Source of the DNA: Niastella koreensis GR20-10
Lineage (GTDB): Bacteria; Bacteroidota; Bacteroidia; Chitinophagales; Chitinophagaceae
Assembly: GCF_000246855.1 (NCBI RefSeq)
Contig: NC_016609.1
Span: forward strand, 5,778,744 to 5,842,743
Reading direction: 5' to 3'
Length of the DNA stretch: 64,000 bases
Made by a program: the position numbers and the translations under genes. The notes beneath the pieces are model-generated. The model worked only from the letters and a program-made list of their open reading frames with translations. It had not been told where the DNA came from and did no database searches. Numbering within the stretch: the first letter of the stretch is position 1; every line of letters starts with the position of its first letter. Below are positions 27,551 through 37,803 of the stretch, in pieces.

Positions 27551-27580
27551 AAGAAAAAAGACGCATTGGTCAAATGCGTC
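27551..27580 (-). terminator. Intrinsic terminator between rplO and secY
   Basis: Stem GACGCATT / AATGCGTC (27560-27567, 27573-27580), 5-base loop; on the minus strand TTTTTT follows. It lies 18 bases after the rplO stop and upstream of secY, so ribosomal and secretion genes can be uncoupled. Confidence 0.8.
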
Positions 27581-27598
27581 CTTGCAAGTTACAGAAAA

Positions 27599-28048
27599 TT
27601 ACTTTACAATTTCCACTGAACCACCGGCTGCTTCTACCGCTTGTTTAGCTTTTTCGCTAATTGCGCTTACTTTGAAAGCTACCTTGCTCTTCAGTTCACC
27701 GTTACCTAATATTTTAATTTTATCTGTTTGACCTGCCAGACCCCACTCTCTCAGTGAATCGTGAGAAATTTCTGTCAGTTCATATTTTTCTATCAGATGA
27801 TCGATTTGACCCAGGTTAAACACTTTGTATTCAACACGGAATGGGTTCTTAAAGCCACGTTTTGGCAAACGGCGCTGAATAGGCATCTGACCACCTTCAT
27901 GGGCGTTTTTACGTTGATAACCAGCACGGCTCTGACCACCCTTGTTACCTTTTGTAGAAGTTCCACCTTTACCGGAAGCTTCACCACGACCCAAACGTTT
28001 TTCTCTGTGCGTTGCGCCTTTTGCAGGCCTTAACTCATGTAATTTCAT
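27599..28048 (-). CDS. rplO: 50S ribosomal protein L15
   Basis: 149 residues, usual size. N-terminal basic Gly-rich tail (KRLGRGEASGKGGTSTKGNK) that enters the 23S rRNA core, followed by the globular domain with PKRGFKNPF. Last ribosomal gene of the operon; 162 bases after rpmD. Confidence 0.95.
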   Translation of the reverse strand: MKLHELRPAKGATHREKRLGRGEASGKGGTSTKGNKGGQSRAGYQRKNAHEGGQMPIQRRLPKRGFKNPFRVEYKVFNLGQIDHLIEKYELTEISHDSLREWGLAGQTDKIKILGNGELKSKVAFKVSAISEKAKQAVEAAGGSVEIVK

Positions 28049-28210
28049 TGTAATTGATTTTTACTTACGGGGAATCGCCCCTCGCATTTTTAAAAAAGTA
28101 ATGACTCGCTCTAAGCGGCCGCGAAAATAATGATTTACTAACATCAAAAGCAATCAAATCTGTTAGAAATGACTGCTTTTTATTAGAAATTTGGCTAATT
28201 AAGTGTTTTA

Positions 28211-28393
28211 CTAAGCCAGTTCCTCAACTTTCACCAGGTGGGTCACTTTACGAACCATACCCAGGATTTGCGGAGTAGCTTCTACTTCTTTCGTAGCATT
28301 CGTCTTATTCAAACCTAAAGCCTGCAAAGTCAGTTTCTGGCGCTCAGGTCTGTCAATAGGACTTTTTACTAAAGTGATCTTTATTTTTTTCAT
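28211..28393 (-). CDS. rpmD: 50S ribosomal protein L30
   Basis: 60 residues: KITLVKSPIDRPERQKLTL ... GMVRKVTHLVKVEE, the small L30 fold. Located in its canonical place between rpsE and rplO. Confidence 0.93.
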   Translation of the reverse strand: MKKIKITLVKSPIDRPERQKLTLQALGLNKTNATKEVEATPQILGMVRKVTHLVKVEELA

Positions 28394-28437
28394 GATTCAA
28401 CTCAGTTATGATTGCCGATTGCTTCCGCGCTCAGGCA

Positions 28438-28956
28438 TTATCCGTTAAATACTTTCTTCAGGTTCAATTTACGCTGACGGGCAACAGTAACCGGCTCACG
28501 TAATAAAGCTAATGATTTGAAAGTAGCTTTTACCACGTTGTGAGGGTTAGCAGAACCCAGTGATTTTGCCAGAACGTCGGTAATACCGGCGCTTTCCAGC
28601 ACAGCACGCATGCTACCTCCGGCGATCACACCAGTACCATGGGCAGCTGGTTTAATCAATACTTTGGCAGCACCTTCTTTCGCCCATTGGTCGTGGGGAA
28701 TAGTTCCGTGCATGATAGGCACTTTAATCAGGTTCTTTTTGGCGTCTTCGATACCTTTGGTAATTGCTTCCTGTACTTCTTTTGCTTTTCCAAGACCATG
28801 ACCTACAACACCATTTCCGTTACCCACTACCACCAGGGCAGAGAAACTGAAAGCGCGACCACCTTTGGTTGTTTTTACCACGCGGTTAATAGCCACCACC
28901 TTCTCTTTCAGTTCGATATCACCGGCTTTAACCCTGTTTAAATTAACTTTTGCCAT
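28438..28956 (-). CDS. rpsE: 30S ribosomal protein S5
   Basis: 172 residues. Double-stranded RNA-binding N-domain ([19 protein letters not shown]) and C-domain ([19 protein letters not shown]). Part of the accuracy centre with S4. 44 bases before rpmD. Confidence 0.96.
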   Translation of the reverse strand: MAKVNLNRVKAGDIELKEKVVAINRVVKTTKGGRAFSFSALVVVGNGNGVVGHGLGKAKEVQEAITKGIEDAKKNLIKVPIMHGTIPHDQWAKEGAAKVLIKPAAHGTGVIAGGSMRAVLESAGITDVLAKSLGSANPHNVVKATFKSLALLREPVTVARQRKLNLKKVFNG

Positions 28957-28999
28957 TATTTCTATTTGAAATTATCGGAATTGTATAATGTGAACTGTC

Positions 29000-29353
29000 T
29001 TAAAATTCTAATCCGCCTTCACGTGCACCTTCAGCAACTGCTTTTACCCGGCCATGATACAGGTTACCACCGCGATCGAAAACGATCCTGGCAATTCCCA
29101 GTTCCTTTGCTTTACGGGCAACAGCCTGGCCAACCAGTTTGCTTTTTTCAGTTTTGGTTCCTTTCTGTGCACTGATATCCTTATCACGTGAAGAGGCAGC
29201 AGCCAGAGTAAACCCTTTGGTGTCATCAATCAACTGAGCATAGATGTCGCTGTTGCTGCGAAAAATAGCCAGTCTTGGTTTCTCGGCAGTACCGGCAACC
29301 TTTTTACGGATGCGGTAGCGGATCTTCTGCCTTTGTTCTAATTTGGTATTCAT
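29000..29353 (-). CDS. rplR: 50S ribosomal protein L18
   Basis: 117 residues, standard length; binds 5S r[13 protein letters not shown]-type motif appears as [16 protein letters not shown] and the end reads [24 protein letters not shown]. Confidence 0.96.
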   Translation of the reverse strand: MNTKLEQRQKIRYRIRKKVAGTAEKPRLAIFRSNSDIYAQLIDDTKGFTLAAASSRDKDISAQKGTKTEKSKLVGQAVARKAKELGIARIVFDRGGNLYHGRVKAVAEGAREGGLEF

Positions 29354-29428
29354 TGCTTTTATTTTGTGTTCCCCGATACTGCCGGGAAACTAATTTGATA
29401 ATTTGATATTAGGCTAATATGCTTATTG

Positions 29429-29462
29429 GCTGATGTGCTAATTTTCACATTAGCACATCAGC
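29429..29462. repeat. 14-base inverted repeat between rplF and rplR
   Basis: GCTGATGTGCTAAT / ATTAGCACATCAGC with a 6-base loop (29429-29442, 29449-29462), built from the TTAGCACAT intergenic word family. No T-run follows on the minus strand, so an RNA structure or repeat fold is more likely than a terminator. Confidence 0.6.
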
Positions 29463-29473
29463 TAATCAGCTAA

Positions 29474-30028
29474 TTATTTACCAGCTGCTTTACCAGCTTT
29501 ACGACGAATAATTTCGCCAACGTATTTAACACCTTTTCCTTTGTACGGCTCAGGCTTACGTAAGCTGCGTAATTTAGCGGCAACCTGTCCCAGTAATTGT
29601 TTGTCAATACCTTCCAGGGTAATTTTTGGGTTCTCCCCTTTTTCCTGTTGGGTAGCAACTTTCAATTCTTTGGGAATTTCGAACAAAATATTGTGAGAGT
29701 AACCCAACGACAGGTCGAGCAGGTTACCCTGATTGCTAGCTTTATAACCTACACCCACCAACTCCAGTTTCTTCGTGTAACCTTCAGTAACACCTTTTAC
29801 CATGTTGGCAACCAGCGCGCGGTACAAACCGTGCATGGCACGGTGACGGATCTGGTCGGTAGGGCGGGTGAATATTACTTCACTGCCCTCAACGGTTACA
29901 TTAATATCGCGATCGATCGCTTGTTTCAATTCGCCTTTAGGACCTTTAACAGTGATTACATTGTCAGCACTTACTGTGATGTTCACTCCGTTTACAACTG
30001 CTACAGGTTTTTTACCTATACGAGACAT
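29474..30028 (-). CDS. rplF: 50S ribosomal protein L6
   Basis: 184 residues; two L6 repeats and the C-terminal signature PEPYKGKGVKYVGEIIRRKAG. Binds near the GTPase centre. 120 bases separate it from rplR and 132 from rpsH. Confidence 0.96.
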   Translation of the reverse strand: MSRIGKKPVAVVNGVNITVSADNVITVKGPKGELKQAIDRDINVTVEGSEVIFTRPTDQIRHRAMHGLYRALVANMVKGVTEGYTKKLELVGVGYKASNQGNLLDLSLGYSHNILFEIPKELKVATQQEKGENPKITLEGIDKQLLGQVAAKLRSLRKPEPYKGKGVKYVGEIIRRKAGKAAGK

Positions 30029-30160
30029 AACTAATCAGTTTTTAGTATTAAGTTATATGTTTTAAGTTTTGGGACCGGTCAGCTCCTATAGGTTAAGAGC
30101 TTAATGTATCCGAAAACCGTGCATAACGCTGCGTCAAGCGTTCGGCGTTATGCGTTCAGC

Positions 30161-30559
30161 TTAGTAGATATAGCAAAGAACTTCGCCGCCAACGTTCTGG
30201 CTTTTGGCTTGTTTGTCGGTCATTACACCCTGAGATGTGCTCACGATAGCAACGCCTAAACCGTTTTTCACTCTTTTGAATTCAGCAGGGCTGGCATACT
30301 GACGTAAACCAGGACGGCTAACTCTTTCCAGAGATTTGATAGCAGGTTCTTTACTTTGAGCATCATACTTCAAGGCTATTTTAATAAGACCTTGTTTGTT
30401 ATCATCCTCAAATTTGTATTTCAGAATGTATCCCTGATCGTACAATATTTCTGTAATACGTTTTTTCAGATTAGAAGCCGGGATTTCTACAATCCGGTGG
30501 CCAGCCATCTGGGCATTACGAACTCTTGTCAGGTAATCTGCTATGGGATCAGTAACCAT
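30161..30559 (-). CDS. rpsH: 30S ribosomal protein S8
   Basis: 132 residues; begins DPIADYLTRVRNAQMAGH and ends STSQGVMTDKQAKSQNVGGEVLCYIY, both typical. In enterobacteria S8 represses the spc operon; no conserved target site can be shown here. Confidence 0.96.
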   Translation of the reverse strand: MVTDPIADYLTRVRNAQMAGHRIVEIPASNLKKRITEILYDQGYILKYKFEDDNKQGLIKIALKYDAQSKEPAIKSLERVSRPGLRQYASPAEFKRVKNGLGVAIVSTSQGVMTDKQAKSQNVGGEVLCYIY

Positions 30560-30646
30560 GTGTATTTTAAGTTAATTCAGTTTTACAATTTTATTCAAGA
30601 GTAGTACCTGCATATTACAGGCTTTCTCTCATGTCTTGCGAGGCTT

Positions 30647-30664
30647 TCCCGATAATTATCGGGA
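30647..30664. repeat. 18-base REP-like palindrome TCCCGATAATTATCGGGA
   Basis: Perfect inverted repeat in the spacer between rpsH and rpsN, six bases from the rpsN stop. Same arms as the palindrome at 20364-20381. Confidence 0.75.
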
Positions 30665-30670
30665 TTTGCC

Positions 30671-30940
30671 TTACCAGGATGCTTTTCTTACACCTGGGAT
30701 TTTGCCATTCAACGCCATTTCACGGAACGTAACACGACTTAAACCAAAGTAACGGATGTATCCTTTGGGACGACCGGTTATCTGGCAACGGTTTTTCAGA
30801 CGAACTGTCGAAGAATTCTTCGGCATTTCATCCAGCGCTTTCCAATCGCCGGCAGCTTTCAGGGCAGCACGCTTTTCAGCATGTTGCGCTACCATACGTT
30901 CTCTTTTTCTTTGTCTGGCTTTAACTGACTCTTTAGCCAT
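30671..30940 (-). CDS. rpsN: 30S ribosomal protein S14 (zinc-free form)
   Basis: 89 residues. The C-terminal signature [19 protein letters not shown] is present with only one Cys, so this is the form without the CxxC zinc ribbon. It lies in the canonical place after rplE. Confidence 0.95.
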   Translation of the reverse strand: MAKESVKARQRKRERMVAQHAEKRAALKAAGDWKALDEMPKNSSTVRLKNRCQITGRPKGYIRYFGLSRVTFREMALNGKIPGVRKASW

Positions 30941-31004
30941 AATTTATTTTACGTTTATAGATTTCTAAATGTATAGAGAATCCCGATTGGTACCGGGATG
31001 TTTC

Positions 31005-31574
31005 TTAATCTTTTTTAGCCCCTTTGAACGGCATGCCCAACTCTTTCAACAGCTCATATGCTTCTTCATTGGTTTGGGCAGTAGTTACAAACGTAATATC
31101 CATACCGGTGATCTTGCTTACCTTGTCGATATCGATCTCAGGGAAGATGATTTGCTCGGTAACGCCTAAAGTATAGTTACCACGGCCATCGAATGCTTTT
31201 TCATTGATCCCTTTGAAGTCACGTACACGGGGTAATGAAGTAGCGATCAGCCTGTCGAGGAACTCATACATTTTGGTGCCACGCAAAGTTACGCGGGCGC
31301 CGATAGGCATGTTCTTACGCAGTTTGAAGTTTGAAATGTCTTTTTTAGACATGGTGGGGATTGCTTTCTGACCAGAAATGTTTGTCAGCTCGTCAATAGC
31401 CACATCCACAAGCTTCTTATCAGAAACGGCGCCATTCACACCACGGTTAATACAGATCTTCTCCAATTTAGGGCACTGCATCACCGTACCATAACTAAAA
31501 CGTTTCATTAAAGCAGGTATAACTTCTTTTTTGTACTTATCTGCCAGCCTGGGAGTATATTTTGTTGTAGACAT
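31005..31574 (-). CDS. rplE: 50S ribosomal protein L5
   Basis: 189 residues; 5S rRNA-binding protein. Typical [35 protein letters not shown] and [19 protein letters not shown] segments. 62 bases after rplX. Confidence 0.96.
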   Translation of the reverse strand: MSTTKYTPRLADKYKKEVIPALMKRFSYGTVMQCPKLEKICINRGVNGAVSDKKLVDVAIDELTNISGQKAIPTMSKKDISNFKLRKNMPIGARVTLRGTKMYEFLDRLIATSLPRVRDFKGINEKAFDGRGNYTLGVTEQIIFPEIDIDKVSKITGMDITFVTTAQTNEEAYELLKELGMPFKGAKKD

Positions 31575-31636
31575 CTTATTTAGCTTAGCGTATTATGTTT
31601 CATGCGCGGGGGCACTCAGCATAACACAATTGATAA

Positions 31637-31975
31637 TTATTTTATTGCTTCACCAGTTTCTTTGGAAATACGCACCAGTTTACCGTTCTCACGGCTGCGT
31701 TTTACTTTTACACCAGAACCGGCTTTGGCATCCCACAACATCACATTTGAAATGTGAATAGCAGCTTCTTTCTTTACGATACCGCCACGGGTGTTGCGAG
31801 CCGAAGGTTTGGTATGGCGGGTAACGATGTTAACGCCTTCAACCAGCACGCGGCTTTTTTCTGGAAATACTTCCAAAACTTTGCGGGGCTTTTTAGCGTC
31901 TTTATCATCACCGGCAATAACTACAACGGTGTCGCCTTTTTTAATATTAAACTTTGGTTTGAATCTGTTGCTCAT
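31637..31975 (-). CDS. rplX: 50S ribosomal protein L24
   Basis: 112 residues; KOW motif KKGDTVVVIAGDDKDAKKPRK near the N-terminus and EAAIHISNVMLWD further on. Assembly initiator of the large subunit. 107 bases after rplN. Confidence 0.95.
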   Translation of the reverse strand: MSNRFKPKFNIKKGDTVVVIAGDDKDAKKPRKVLEVFPEKSRVLVEGVNIVTRHTKPSARNTRGGIVKKEAAIHISNVMLWDAKAGSGVKVKRSRENGKLVRISKETGEAIK

Positions 31976-32082
31976 TTTATTTAAGCTTAACGCGTAACGC
32001 TCAAGGCATAACGCTGTTTCGAATTTGATTTTATCGAAAAGCTCAGGCTTTCTGCATTACAGCGTTCAGCCTTCAGCTTTAT

Positions 32083-32451
32083 TTAAAGTACTTCAGGAGC
32101 CAAAGAGATGATCTTCATGTATCCTTTATCACGCAATTCTCTGGCTACGGGCCCGAAGATACGTGTACCACGAGGCTCATCAGACTGATTCAACAACACT
32201 ACGGCATTGTCATCAAACCGGATATAAGATCCGTCTTTACGGCGCAATTTGTTCTTGGTGCGAACAATTACCGCTTTGGTAACAGTACCTTTTTTTATAC
32301 CACCGGCAGGAATAGCATCCTTTACGGTTACTACAATTTTATCGCCTATTTTGGCGTAATCCTGGCCGCTGTTTCCCAGTACACGGATACACAGTACTTC
32401 CTTGGCGCCACTGTTATCAGCTACATTTAATCTAGACTCTTGCTGAATCAT
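32083..32451 (-). CDS. rplN: 50S ribosomal protein L14
   Basis: 122 residues, full length: [19 protein letters not shown] at the start and [14 protein letters not shown] near the end. 119 bases after rpsQ; the spacer holds an imperfect CCCGA/TCGGG repeat at 32482-32496. Confidence 0.96.
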   Translation of the reverse strand: MIQQESRLNVADNSGAKEVLCIRVLGNSGQDYAKIGDKIVVTVKDAIPAGGIKKGTVTKAVIVRTKNKLRRKDGSYIRFDDNAVVLLNQSDEPRGTRIFGPVARELRDKGYMKIISLAPEVL

Positions 32452-32570
32452 TGTTTTAGCTTTTAGCTCTCAGCCTTTAGCCCCGAGATCATCGGGACCA
32501 CCAGCGATGATTAAAAATTTATTTGAAATCGTCGTTGGCTTACAGCTAACCGCTTACAGCCAACAGCTTA

Positions 32571-32828
32571 TTACTTCGCCTTTTCTACTACCTCTACAAG
32601 TCTCCAACGCTTTGTTTTGCTCAGGGGGCGGGTTTCCATAATGCGTACAGTATCGCCTATGGTGCACTCATTCTTTTCATCATGAGCATGGAATTTGGTA
32701 GTCTTTTTTACGAACTTACCATAGATAGGGTGTTTTACTCTTCTTTCTACAGAAACAGTAATGGTTTTTTCCATTTTGTTGCTGGTAACAACCCCGGTTC
32801 TTGTTTTACGCAAATTTCTGTCAACCAT
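32571..32828 (-). CDS. rpsQ: 30S ribosomal protein S17
   Basis: 85 residues from the ATG at 32828 ([20 protein letters not shown]). The open frame runs 17 codons further upstream, but that part is AT-rich spacer and S17 proteins start at this Met. OB-fold with [18 protein letters not shown]. Confidence 0.95.
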   Translation of the reverse strand: MVDRNLRKTRTGVVTSNKMEKTITVSVERRVKHPIYGKFVKKTTKFHAHDEKNECTIGDTVRIMETRPLSKTKRWRLVEVVEKAK

Positions 32829-32912
32829 TATAATAAATTTGATAAGTTGATAATTAGCTAATGTGATAATTAAAACCAATTAGCATTATTAGCACATTGG
32901 CTAACTAGCATA

Positions 32913-33122
32913 TTACTTAGCCAGTTCCTTGTTTCTTAATTCTGTTTTTAAACGAGCCACATCTCTGCGCAGGTCGCGGATGCTCATTGGGTTCTCCAAA
33001 GGAGAAATGGCATGAGCGAATTCCAGCTTTTTCAGGCGCAGTTCATCTTCCTGAATGCGGGCTTTCAGATCATCCGCACTCATCTCTTTCACGCTCTTAT
33101 TGAAATCTATTTTCTTTGACAT
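32913..33122 (-). CDS. rpmC: 50S ribosomal protein L29
   Basis: 69 residues, two-helix protein at the exit tunnel: KEMSADDLKARIQEDELRL ... NPMSIRDLRRDVARLKTEL. Canonical position between rplP and rpsQ. Confidence 0.95.
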   Translation of the reverse strand: MSKKIDFNKSVKEMSADDLKARIQEDELRLKKLEFAHAISPLENPMSIRDLRRDVARLKTELRNKELAK

Positions 33123-33183
33123 AATAAATCAATTTGATAATTTGATAATTCGATAATGTGATAATGAAAACCTCATTAACAAA

Positions 33184-33603
33184 TTATGCACTATAATCGC
33201 GTCTTACGATGAACTTGGTTTTAACGGGCAGTTTTTGTGCCGCCAGTTCCAGTGCTTCTTTTGCAACTTGTTCAGTAACACCATCGCATTCGAAGATGAT
33301 ACGACCTGGTTCAATTACTGCAGCCCAGAATTCAGGGTTACCTTTACCTTTACCCATACGCACTTCAAGTGGTTTGCGGGTAATTGGTTTGTCAGGAAAT
33401 ATGCGGATCCAAACATTACCCTCACGTTTCATAGCGCGGGTCAAAGCCTGGCGGGCAGCTTCGATTTGACGATTTGTTAACCAGATAGCTTCCTGGGATT
33501 TCAAAGCGAAAGAACCAAAAGCGATAGTGGTACCGCGTTTTGCAACTTCGCGGATGCGCCCCTTCTGCGCTTTCCGGTGTTTCGTCCTTTTTGGCTGTAA
33601 CAT
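33184..33603 (-). CDS. rplP: 50S ribosomal protein L16
   Basis: 139 residues: [15 protein letters not shown] at the start, then [20 protein letters not shown] and [15 protein letters not shown]. Binds at the A-site finger region. Confidence 0.96.
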   Translation of the reverse strand: MLQPKRTKHRKAQKGRIREVAKRGTTIAFGSFALKSQEAIWLTNRQIEAARQALTRAMKREGNVWIRIFPDKPITRKPLEVRMGKGKGNPEFWAAVIEPGRIIFECDGVTEQVAKEALELAAQKLPVKTKFIVRRDYSA

Positions 33604-33666
33604 TTATCTAAAATTTGAAAATTTGAAAATTGAATTAGCACTTTAACTTATTAGCACCTTAGCTAA

Positions 33667-34494
33667 TTAGTCCTGCTGTCTGTTTCTGTCGCCACCTCTG
33701 CGATCTCCACCACCACCACCGTGATGTCTTCTGTCGCCACCACCTCTTCTGTCGCCACCACCACCACGATGACCGCGGTTATCACCACCTTCACCTTCTC
33801 TTCTGTCTCTTCTGTCGTTCACATCGCTCTTACCACCAACGAGGTTCGGGTTCAGATCTCTTTTACCCAGTACTTCACCTTTACAGATCCATACTTTAAT
33901 ACCGATTTTACCGTAAACGGTCAACGCAAATACGTTAGCATAATCGATATCCATACGCAGGGTATGTAATGGCGTACGGCCTTGTTTGATCTCTTCTGTA
34001 CGGGCGATTTCAGCACCACCCAAACGTCCGCTGATCTTTATTTTGATACCTTCAGCACCCATGCGCAGTGCAGAAGCGATAGCCATTTTAATAGCGCGTT
34101 TGTAGTTGATACGGTTTTCGATCTGACGGGCGATGGTATCACCTACGATCATAGCGTCCAACTCGGGGCGACGAATTTCAAGAATGTTGATCTGCACATC
34201 TTCTTTACCGGTCAATTTCTTCAACTCTTCTTTAATGCGATCAACCTCATTCCCACCTTTACCTATGATAATACCAGGCTTTGAAGTGTGAATGGTAACA
34301 ATCAGTTTATTCAGCGTGCGCTCAATAACTATTTTAGAGATACCACCTTTGTTGATACGGGCGTTCAGATATGTTCTGATCTTGTTATCCTCGATCAACT
34401 TGGTAGAAAAATCTTTTTTGTTACCATACCAGTTAGATTCCCAACCGCGGATAATCCCTAACCTGGCACCAATAGGATTCGTTTTCTGACCCAT
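33667..34494 (-). CDS. rpsC: 30S ribosomal protein S3 with long Gly/Arg/His tail
   Basis: 275 residues. The first ~220 are a standard S3 with KH domain ([19 protein letters not shown]) and C-domain. The last ~50 residues, from about 226, are a low-complexity tail of [15 protein letters not shown] and GDRNRQ units, absent from the 233-residue E. coli protein. Such tails occur in some Bacteroidota S3 proteins and probably contact mRNA or RNA at the mRNA entry site; that is inference. Confidence 0.95.
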   Translation of the reverse strand: MGQKTNPIGARLGIIRGWESNWYGNKKDFSTKLIEDNKIRTYLNARINKGGISKIVIERTLNKLIVTIHTSKPGIIIGKGGNEVDRIKEELKKLTGKEDVQINILEIRRPELDAMIVGDTIARQIENRINYKRAIKMAIASALRMGAEGIKIKISGRLGGAEIARTEEIKQGRTPLHTLRMDIDYANVFALTVYGKIGIKVWICKGEVLGKRDLNPNLVGGKSDVNDRRDRREGEGGDNRGHRGGGGDRRGGGDRRHHGGGGGDRRGGDRNRQQD

Positions 34495-34521
34495 TTATTA
34501 TAATTTGAAAATTTGAGCTAA

Positions 34522-34863
34522 TTATTTAACATCAACGATTATAGTTACGTGGTTACTGCGCTTGCGAAGGCGGTAAGCACGGCCTTGCGGAGCGGGTAAC
34601 ATTCTCTTCAAAGTACGGGCGCCGTCTACAAAGATTGTTTTCACCTTTAAACCGGCATCAGCAGCGCTTTGTCCTTCATTCTTTTGCTCCCAGTTATTAA
34701 TGGCGCTCTTTAATAATTTAAGCAGTGGAGTGGCAGAGTGTTGAGGATGAAATTCCAGCAACGCTAATGCTTTTTCCACGTCAACACCACGTATTTCATC
34801 AGCCAGCAAACGCATTCTGCGGGGTGATGTGGGATAGTTTCTAAGTTTTGCTACAGCTTCCAT
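34522..34863 (-). CDS. rplV: 50S ribosomal protein L22
   Basis: 113 residues: KLRNYPTSPRRMRLLADEIRG at the start and RMLPAPQGRAYRLRKRSNHVT at the tunnel-lining hairpin and C-terminus. The hairpin is the macrolide-contact region. Confidence 0.96.
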   Translation of the reverse strand: MEAVAKLRNYPTSPRRMRLLADEIRGVDVEKALALLEFHPQHSATPLLKLLKSAINNWEQKNEGQSAADAGLKVKTIFVDGARTLKRMLPAPQGRAYRLRKRSNHVTIIVDVK

Positions 34864-34918
34864 TTTTATTATTTCTGATTTCTGATCCCGGGTCCTTCAA
34901 CCCGGAAATTTGAAATTA

Positions 34919-35191
34919 TTAACCAACTTTTTTACTAGAGTGTCCTTTGAACTGGCGTGTAGGTGCAAACTCGCCCAGCTTATGTCCAACCATGAACTCG
35001 GTTACATACACTGGAATGAATTTGTTGCCATTGTGCACAGCAAAAGTGTGGCCTACAAAATCCGGAGTGATAGTAGAACGACGGCTCCAGGTTTTGATCA
35101 CACCTTTCTTCGCTTTGCCATCATTGATGTTCAGTACTTTATTCTCCAAATTGGAGGCTACGTAAGGACCTTTTTTAATTGAACGAGCCAT
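34919..35191 (-). CDS. rpsS: 30S ribosomal protein S19
   Basis: 90 residues: [53 protein letters not shown]. Partner of S13 in the head of the small subunit. Confidence 0.96.
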   Translation of the reverse strand: MARSIKKGPYVASNLENKVLNINDGKAKKGVIKTWSRRSTITPDFVGHTFAVHNGNKFIPVYVTEFMVGHKLGEFAPTRQFKGHSSKKVG

Positions 35192-35236
35192 ATCTAAGAT
35201 TTGATTCTGTTAGTTTGAAAATTTGATACTCAACAA

Positions 35237-36076
35237 TTACTTGGCTAATTTTTTACCGTTCTTACGTTGAATGATCAACTTATCGCTTCCTTTGCCTCTT
35301 TGGCGTGTTTTCAGACCTTTGGCGTATTTACCTGTTCTGCTACGTGGGTGACCACCTGAAGATTTACCTTCACCACCACCCATCGGGTGATCTACAGGGT
35401 TCATCGCTACACCACGGTTGCGGGGGCGGATACCTCTGTGACGGTTACGACCAGCTTTACCCATCATTTCCAGGTTGTGGTCACCGTTACTTACTACACC
35501 TACAGTAGCATAGCAGTTGATGAGGATCTTTCTCAATTCGCCGGAAGGCATTTTCAATACAGCGTATTTTTCTTCCTTGTTGGCCAGTTGGGCTGATGTA
35601 CCGGCACTGCGTACCAGTTTGCCACCCTGACCAGGCTGCATTTCAATATTGTGAACGTTGGTACCCAGTGGCATGTTCTTCATTTGAAGAGCATTACCAA
35701 CTTCAGGAGCTACCGCGTCGCCACTAAGGATAGTAGCGCCAACCTGTAAGCCCTGGGGAGCCAGGATATATCTTTTTTCACCGTCTTTGTAGTTGATCAA
35801 AGCGATGAAGGCAGTACGGTTTGGATCGTATTCAACAGAAGCAACAGTACCAGGAATATCTTTTTTGTTACGTTTGAAGTCGATGATACGGAACATCTTT
35901 TTGTTTCCGCCACCCATATAACGCATAGATCTTCTACCCTGGGCGTTACGGCCACCGGTATTTTTTGCGCTTTCCAGCAAACTCTTTTCCGGTTCGTTAG
36001 TAGTGATTTCAGCGTACGCGTTACCGATTCTCCAACGTGTACCTGCTGTAATCGGTTTGTATTTTTTCAGTGCCAT
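35237..36076 (-). CDS. rplB: 50S ribosomal protein L2
   Basis: 279 residues with OB and SH3-like domains and the peptidyl-transferase-proximal C-terminus [20 protein letters not shown]. Full length. Confidence 0.97.
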   Translation of the reverse strand: MALKKYKPITAGTRWRIGNAYAEITTNEPEKSLLESAKNTGGRNAQGRRSMRYMGGGNKKMFRIIDFKRNKKDIPGTVASVEYDPNRTAFIALINYKDGEKRYILAPQGLQVGATILSGDAVAPEVGNALQMKNMPLGTNVHNIEMQPGQGGKLVRSAGTSAQLANKEEKYAVLKMPSGELRKILINCYATVGVVSNGDHNLEMMGKAGRNRHRGIRPRNRGVAMNPVDHPMGGGEGKSSGGHPRSRTGKYAKGLKTRQRGKGSDKLIIQRKNGKKLAK

Positions 36077-36168
36077 GTTTTCTTCTTATAATATCGTTAT
36101 AAAATCTATTTGTCAATTCTTTGCGGCGATTGACTCGCCATTCTTTACCCTAACGCTAACGGCCAGGA

Positions 36169-36468
36169 TTAGATGTTAGCGTACAGGTCGATGCTCTCTC
36201 CCTCTGCTACTTTCACATACGCTTTTTTGTATGCTGGTTTAACACCGGAAATAAAGCCCGATTTAGTGAACCGGTTCTTTGATTTACCAGGCACAACCAC
36301 CGTATTTACCTCTGTTACGTTTACACCGTAAAAGCTTTCAACTGCTTTCTTAATTTCCAGCTTGTTGGCTTTGCGGTTTACACGAAAAGCAAAAGTTCTT
36401 TTAGCATCAGACAGCTTGTTGCTTTTTTCGGTAACGATTGGTTTTATTAATACTTCTGTGAGTTTCAT
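36169..36468 (-). CDS. rplW: 50S ribosomal protein L23
   Basis: 99 residues: LIKPIVTEKSNKLSDAKRTF and FRVNRKANKLEIKKAVESFYG. Exit-tunnel protein that docks trigger factor and SRP. Confidence 0.95.
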   Translation of the reverse strand: MKLTEVLIKPIVTEKSNKLSDAKRTFAFRVNRKANKLEIKKAVESFYGVNVTEVNTVVVPGKSKNRFTKSGFISGVKPAYKKAYVKVAEGESIDLYANI

Positions 36469-36494
36469 AATAACGTTTTTGAAAATTTGATGAA

Positions 36495-37127
36495 TTACGC
36501 TTCTACACCTTCTTCACTGAACAGCTTTGCAGTAGTTTCAGTAAACAACAATACATCGGCATTCACGATATCGTATGTATTGATATCTGCGAACTGAATA
36601 CCCAATGCATTTGGAATGTTACGAACACTCTTCTGCAGGTTCTCGTTATACTCAGGTAATATCACCAATGCTTTTTTATTGTCGATCTTCAGAGCGGCCA
36701 TGATCTCAACAAACTGCTTTGTTTTAGGAGCAGCCAGGTTGATATCTTCTACCACCACGATTGCATTTTCTTTTGCTTTATCAGACAACGCGCTGATCTT
36801 GGCGAGGTCTTTTACTTTACGGTTCAGTTTAAAATCGTAATCGCGGGGCTTAGGTCCGAAGATGGTACCACCACCTTTGAACAGCGGGTTACGCAGGTTA
36901 CCTTTACGGCTACCACCAGTACCCTTCTGACGGTGCAATTTTTTGCTGGAACCTTTAACTTCCAAACGGGTTTTTACTTTGTGCGTACCTTGACGTTGTG
37001 CAGCTAAATATTGCTTTACAGCCAGGTAAACCACGTGGTTGTTCGGTTCTGCTCCGAAAATATCATCGGCTAAATCAACAGAACGACCGGTTTTTGCACC
37101 CTTTATACTTAAAACATCTACTTGCAT
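36495..37127 (-). CDS. rplD: 50S ribosomal protein L4
   Basis: 210 residues: tunnel loop VKGSSKKLHRQKGTGGSRKG and GPKPRDYDFKLNRKVKDLA. In enterobacteria L4 autoregulates the S10 operon through the leader; no such leader can be shown here. Confidence 0.96.
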   Translation of the reverse strand: MQVDVLSIKGAKTGRSVDLADDIFGAEPNNHVVYLAVKQYLAAQRQGTHKVKTRLEVKGSSKKLHRQKGTGGSRKGNLRNPLFKGGGTIFGPKPRDYDFKLNRKVKDLAKISALSDKAKENAIVVVEDINLAAPKTKQFVEIMAALKIDNKKALVILPEYNENLQKSVRNIPNALGIQFADINTYDIVNADVLLFTETTAKLFSEEGVEA

Positions 37128-37150
37128 CGTACTTTATATTTAAGATTACC

Positions 37151-37166
37151 TCCCGACAGGTCGGGA
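37151..37166. repeat. REP-like palindrome TCCCGACAGGTCGGGA
   Basis: Arms TCCCGAC / GTCGGGA with a 2-base loop in the spacer between rplC and rplD. Related in arm sequence to the 18-base palindromes at 20364 and 30647. Confidence 0.65.
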
Positions 37167-37185
37167 TAAATCTGCAATAACAAAA

Positions 37186-37803
37186 TTATTTTTGAATGTA
37201 TACTATCGCACCATTGTGGCCAGGAACTGATCCGTTAACCAGGATATAGTTCTTGTCAGGGAATACTTTCAGGATCTTCAGGCTCTTTACTTTCACGCGG
37301 TCCTGACCCATGCGGCCGGCCATACGCATACCTTTAAATACGCGTGAGGCATCTGATGAGTTACCGATTGAACCCGGAGCACGTTGACGGTCGTGTTGGC
37401 CGTGGCTTTGTTCGCCCACCCCACTAAATCCGTGACGTTTAACAACACCCTGAAAACCTTTACCCTTGGTAGTACCTACAACGTCAACTTTTTCGCCTTC
37501 AGCGAAAATGTCAACAGTGATAGCATCACCTAAATTCTTTTCAGTAAAATAATTGCGGAATTCTTTAACAAATTTCTTTGCGGCTGTATTGGCCTTAGCG
37601 AAGTGATTCTTTTCAGCAGCGATAGTGTGCTTTTCATTCTTGTCACCGTAAGCTAACTGGATAGCATTGTATCCGTCTGTTTCGGTAGTTTTTACCTGGG
37701 TCACAATGCAGGGACCAGCTTCAATGATAGTACAGGCAGTTTGCTTGCCATCCTGACTGAAGATGCTGGTCATCCCGATTTTTTTACCAATGATTCCTTT
37801 CAT
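37186..37803 (-). CDS. rplC: 50S ribosomal protein L3
   Basis: 205 residues: [20 protein letters not shown] at the start, [19 protein letters not shown] and [20 protein letters not shown] in the core. Separated from rpsJ by a 454-base spacer with a terminator, so it probably has its own promoter. Confidence 0.96.
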   Translation of the reverse strand: MKGIIGKKIGMTSIFSQDGKQTACTIIEAGPCIVTQVKTTETDGYNAIQLAYGDKNEKHTIAAEKNHFAKANTAAKKFVKEFRNYFTEKNLGDAITVDIFAEGEKVDVVGTTKGKGFQGVVKRHGFSGVGEQSHGQHDRQRAPGSIGNSSDASRVFKGMRMAGRMGQDRVKVKSLKILKVFPDKNYILVNGSVPGHNGAIVYIQK

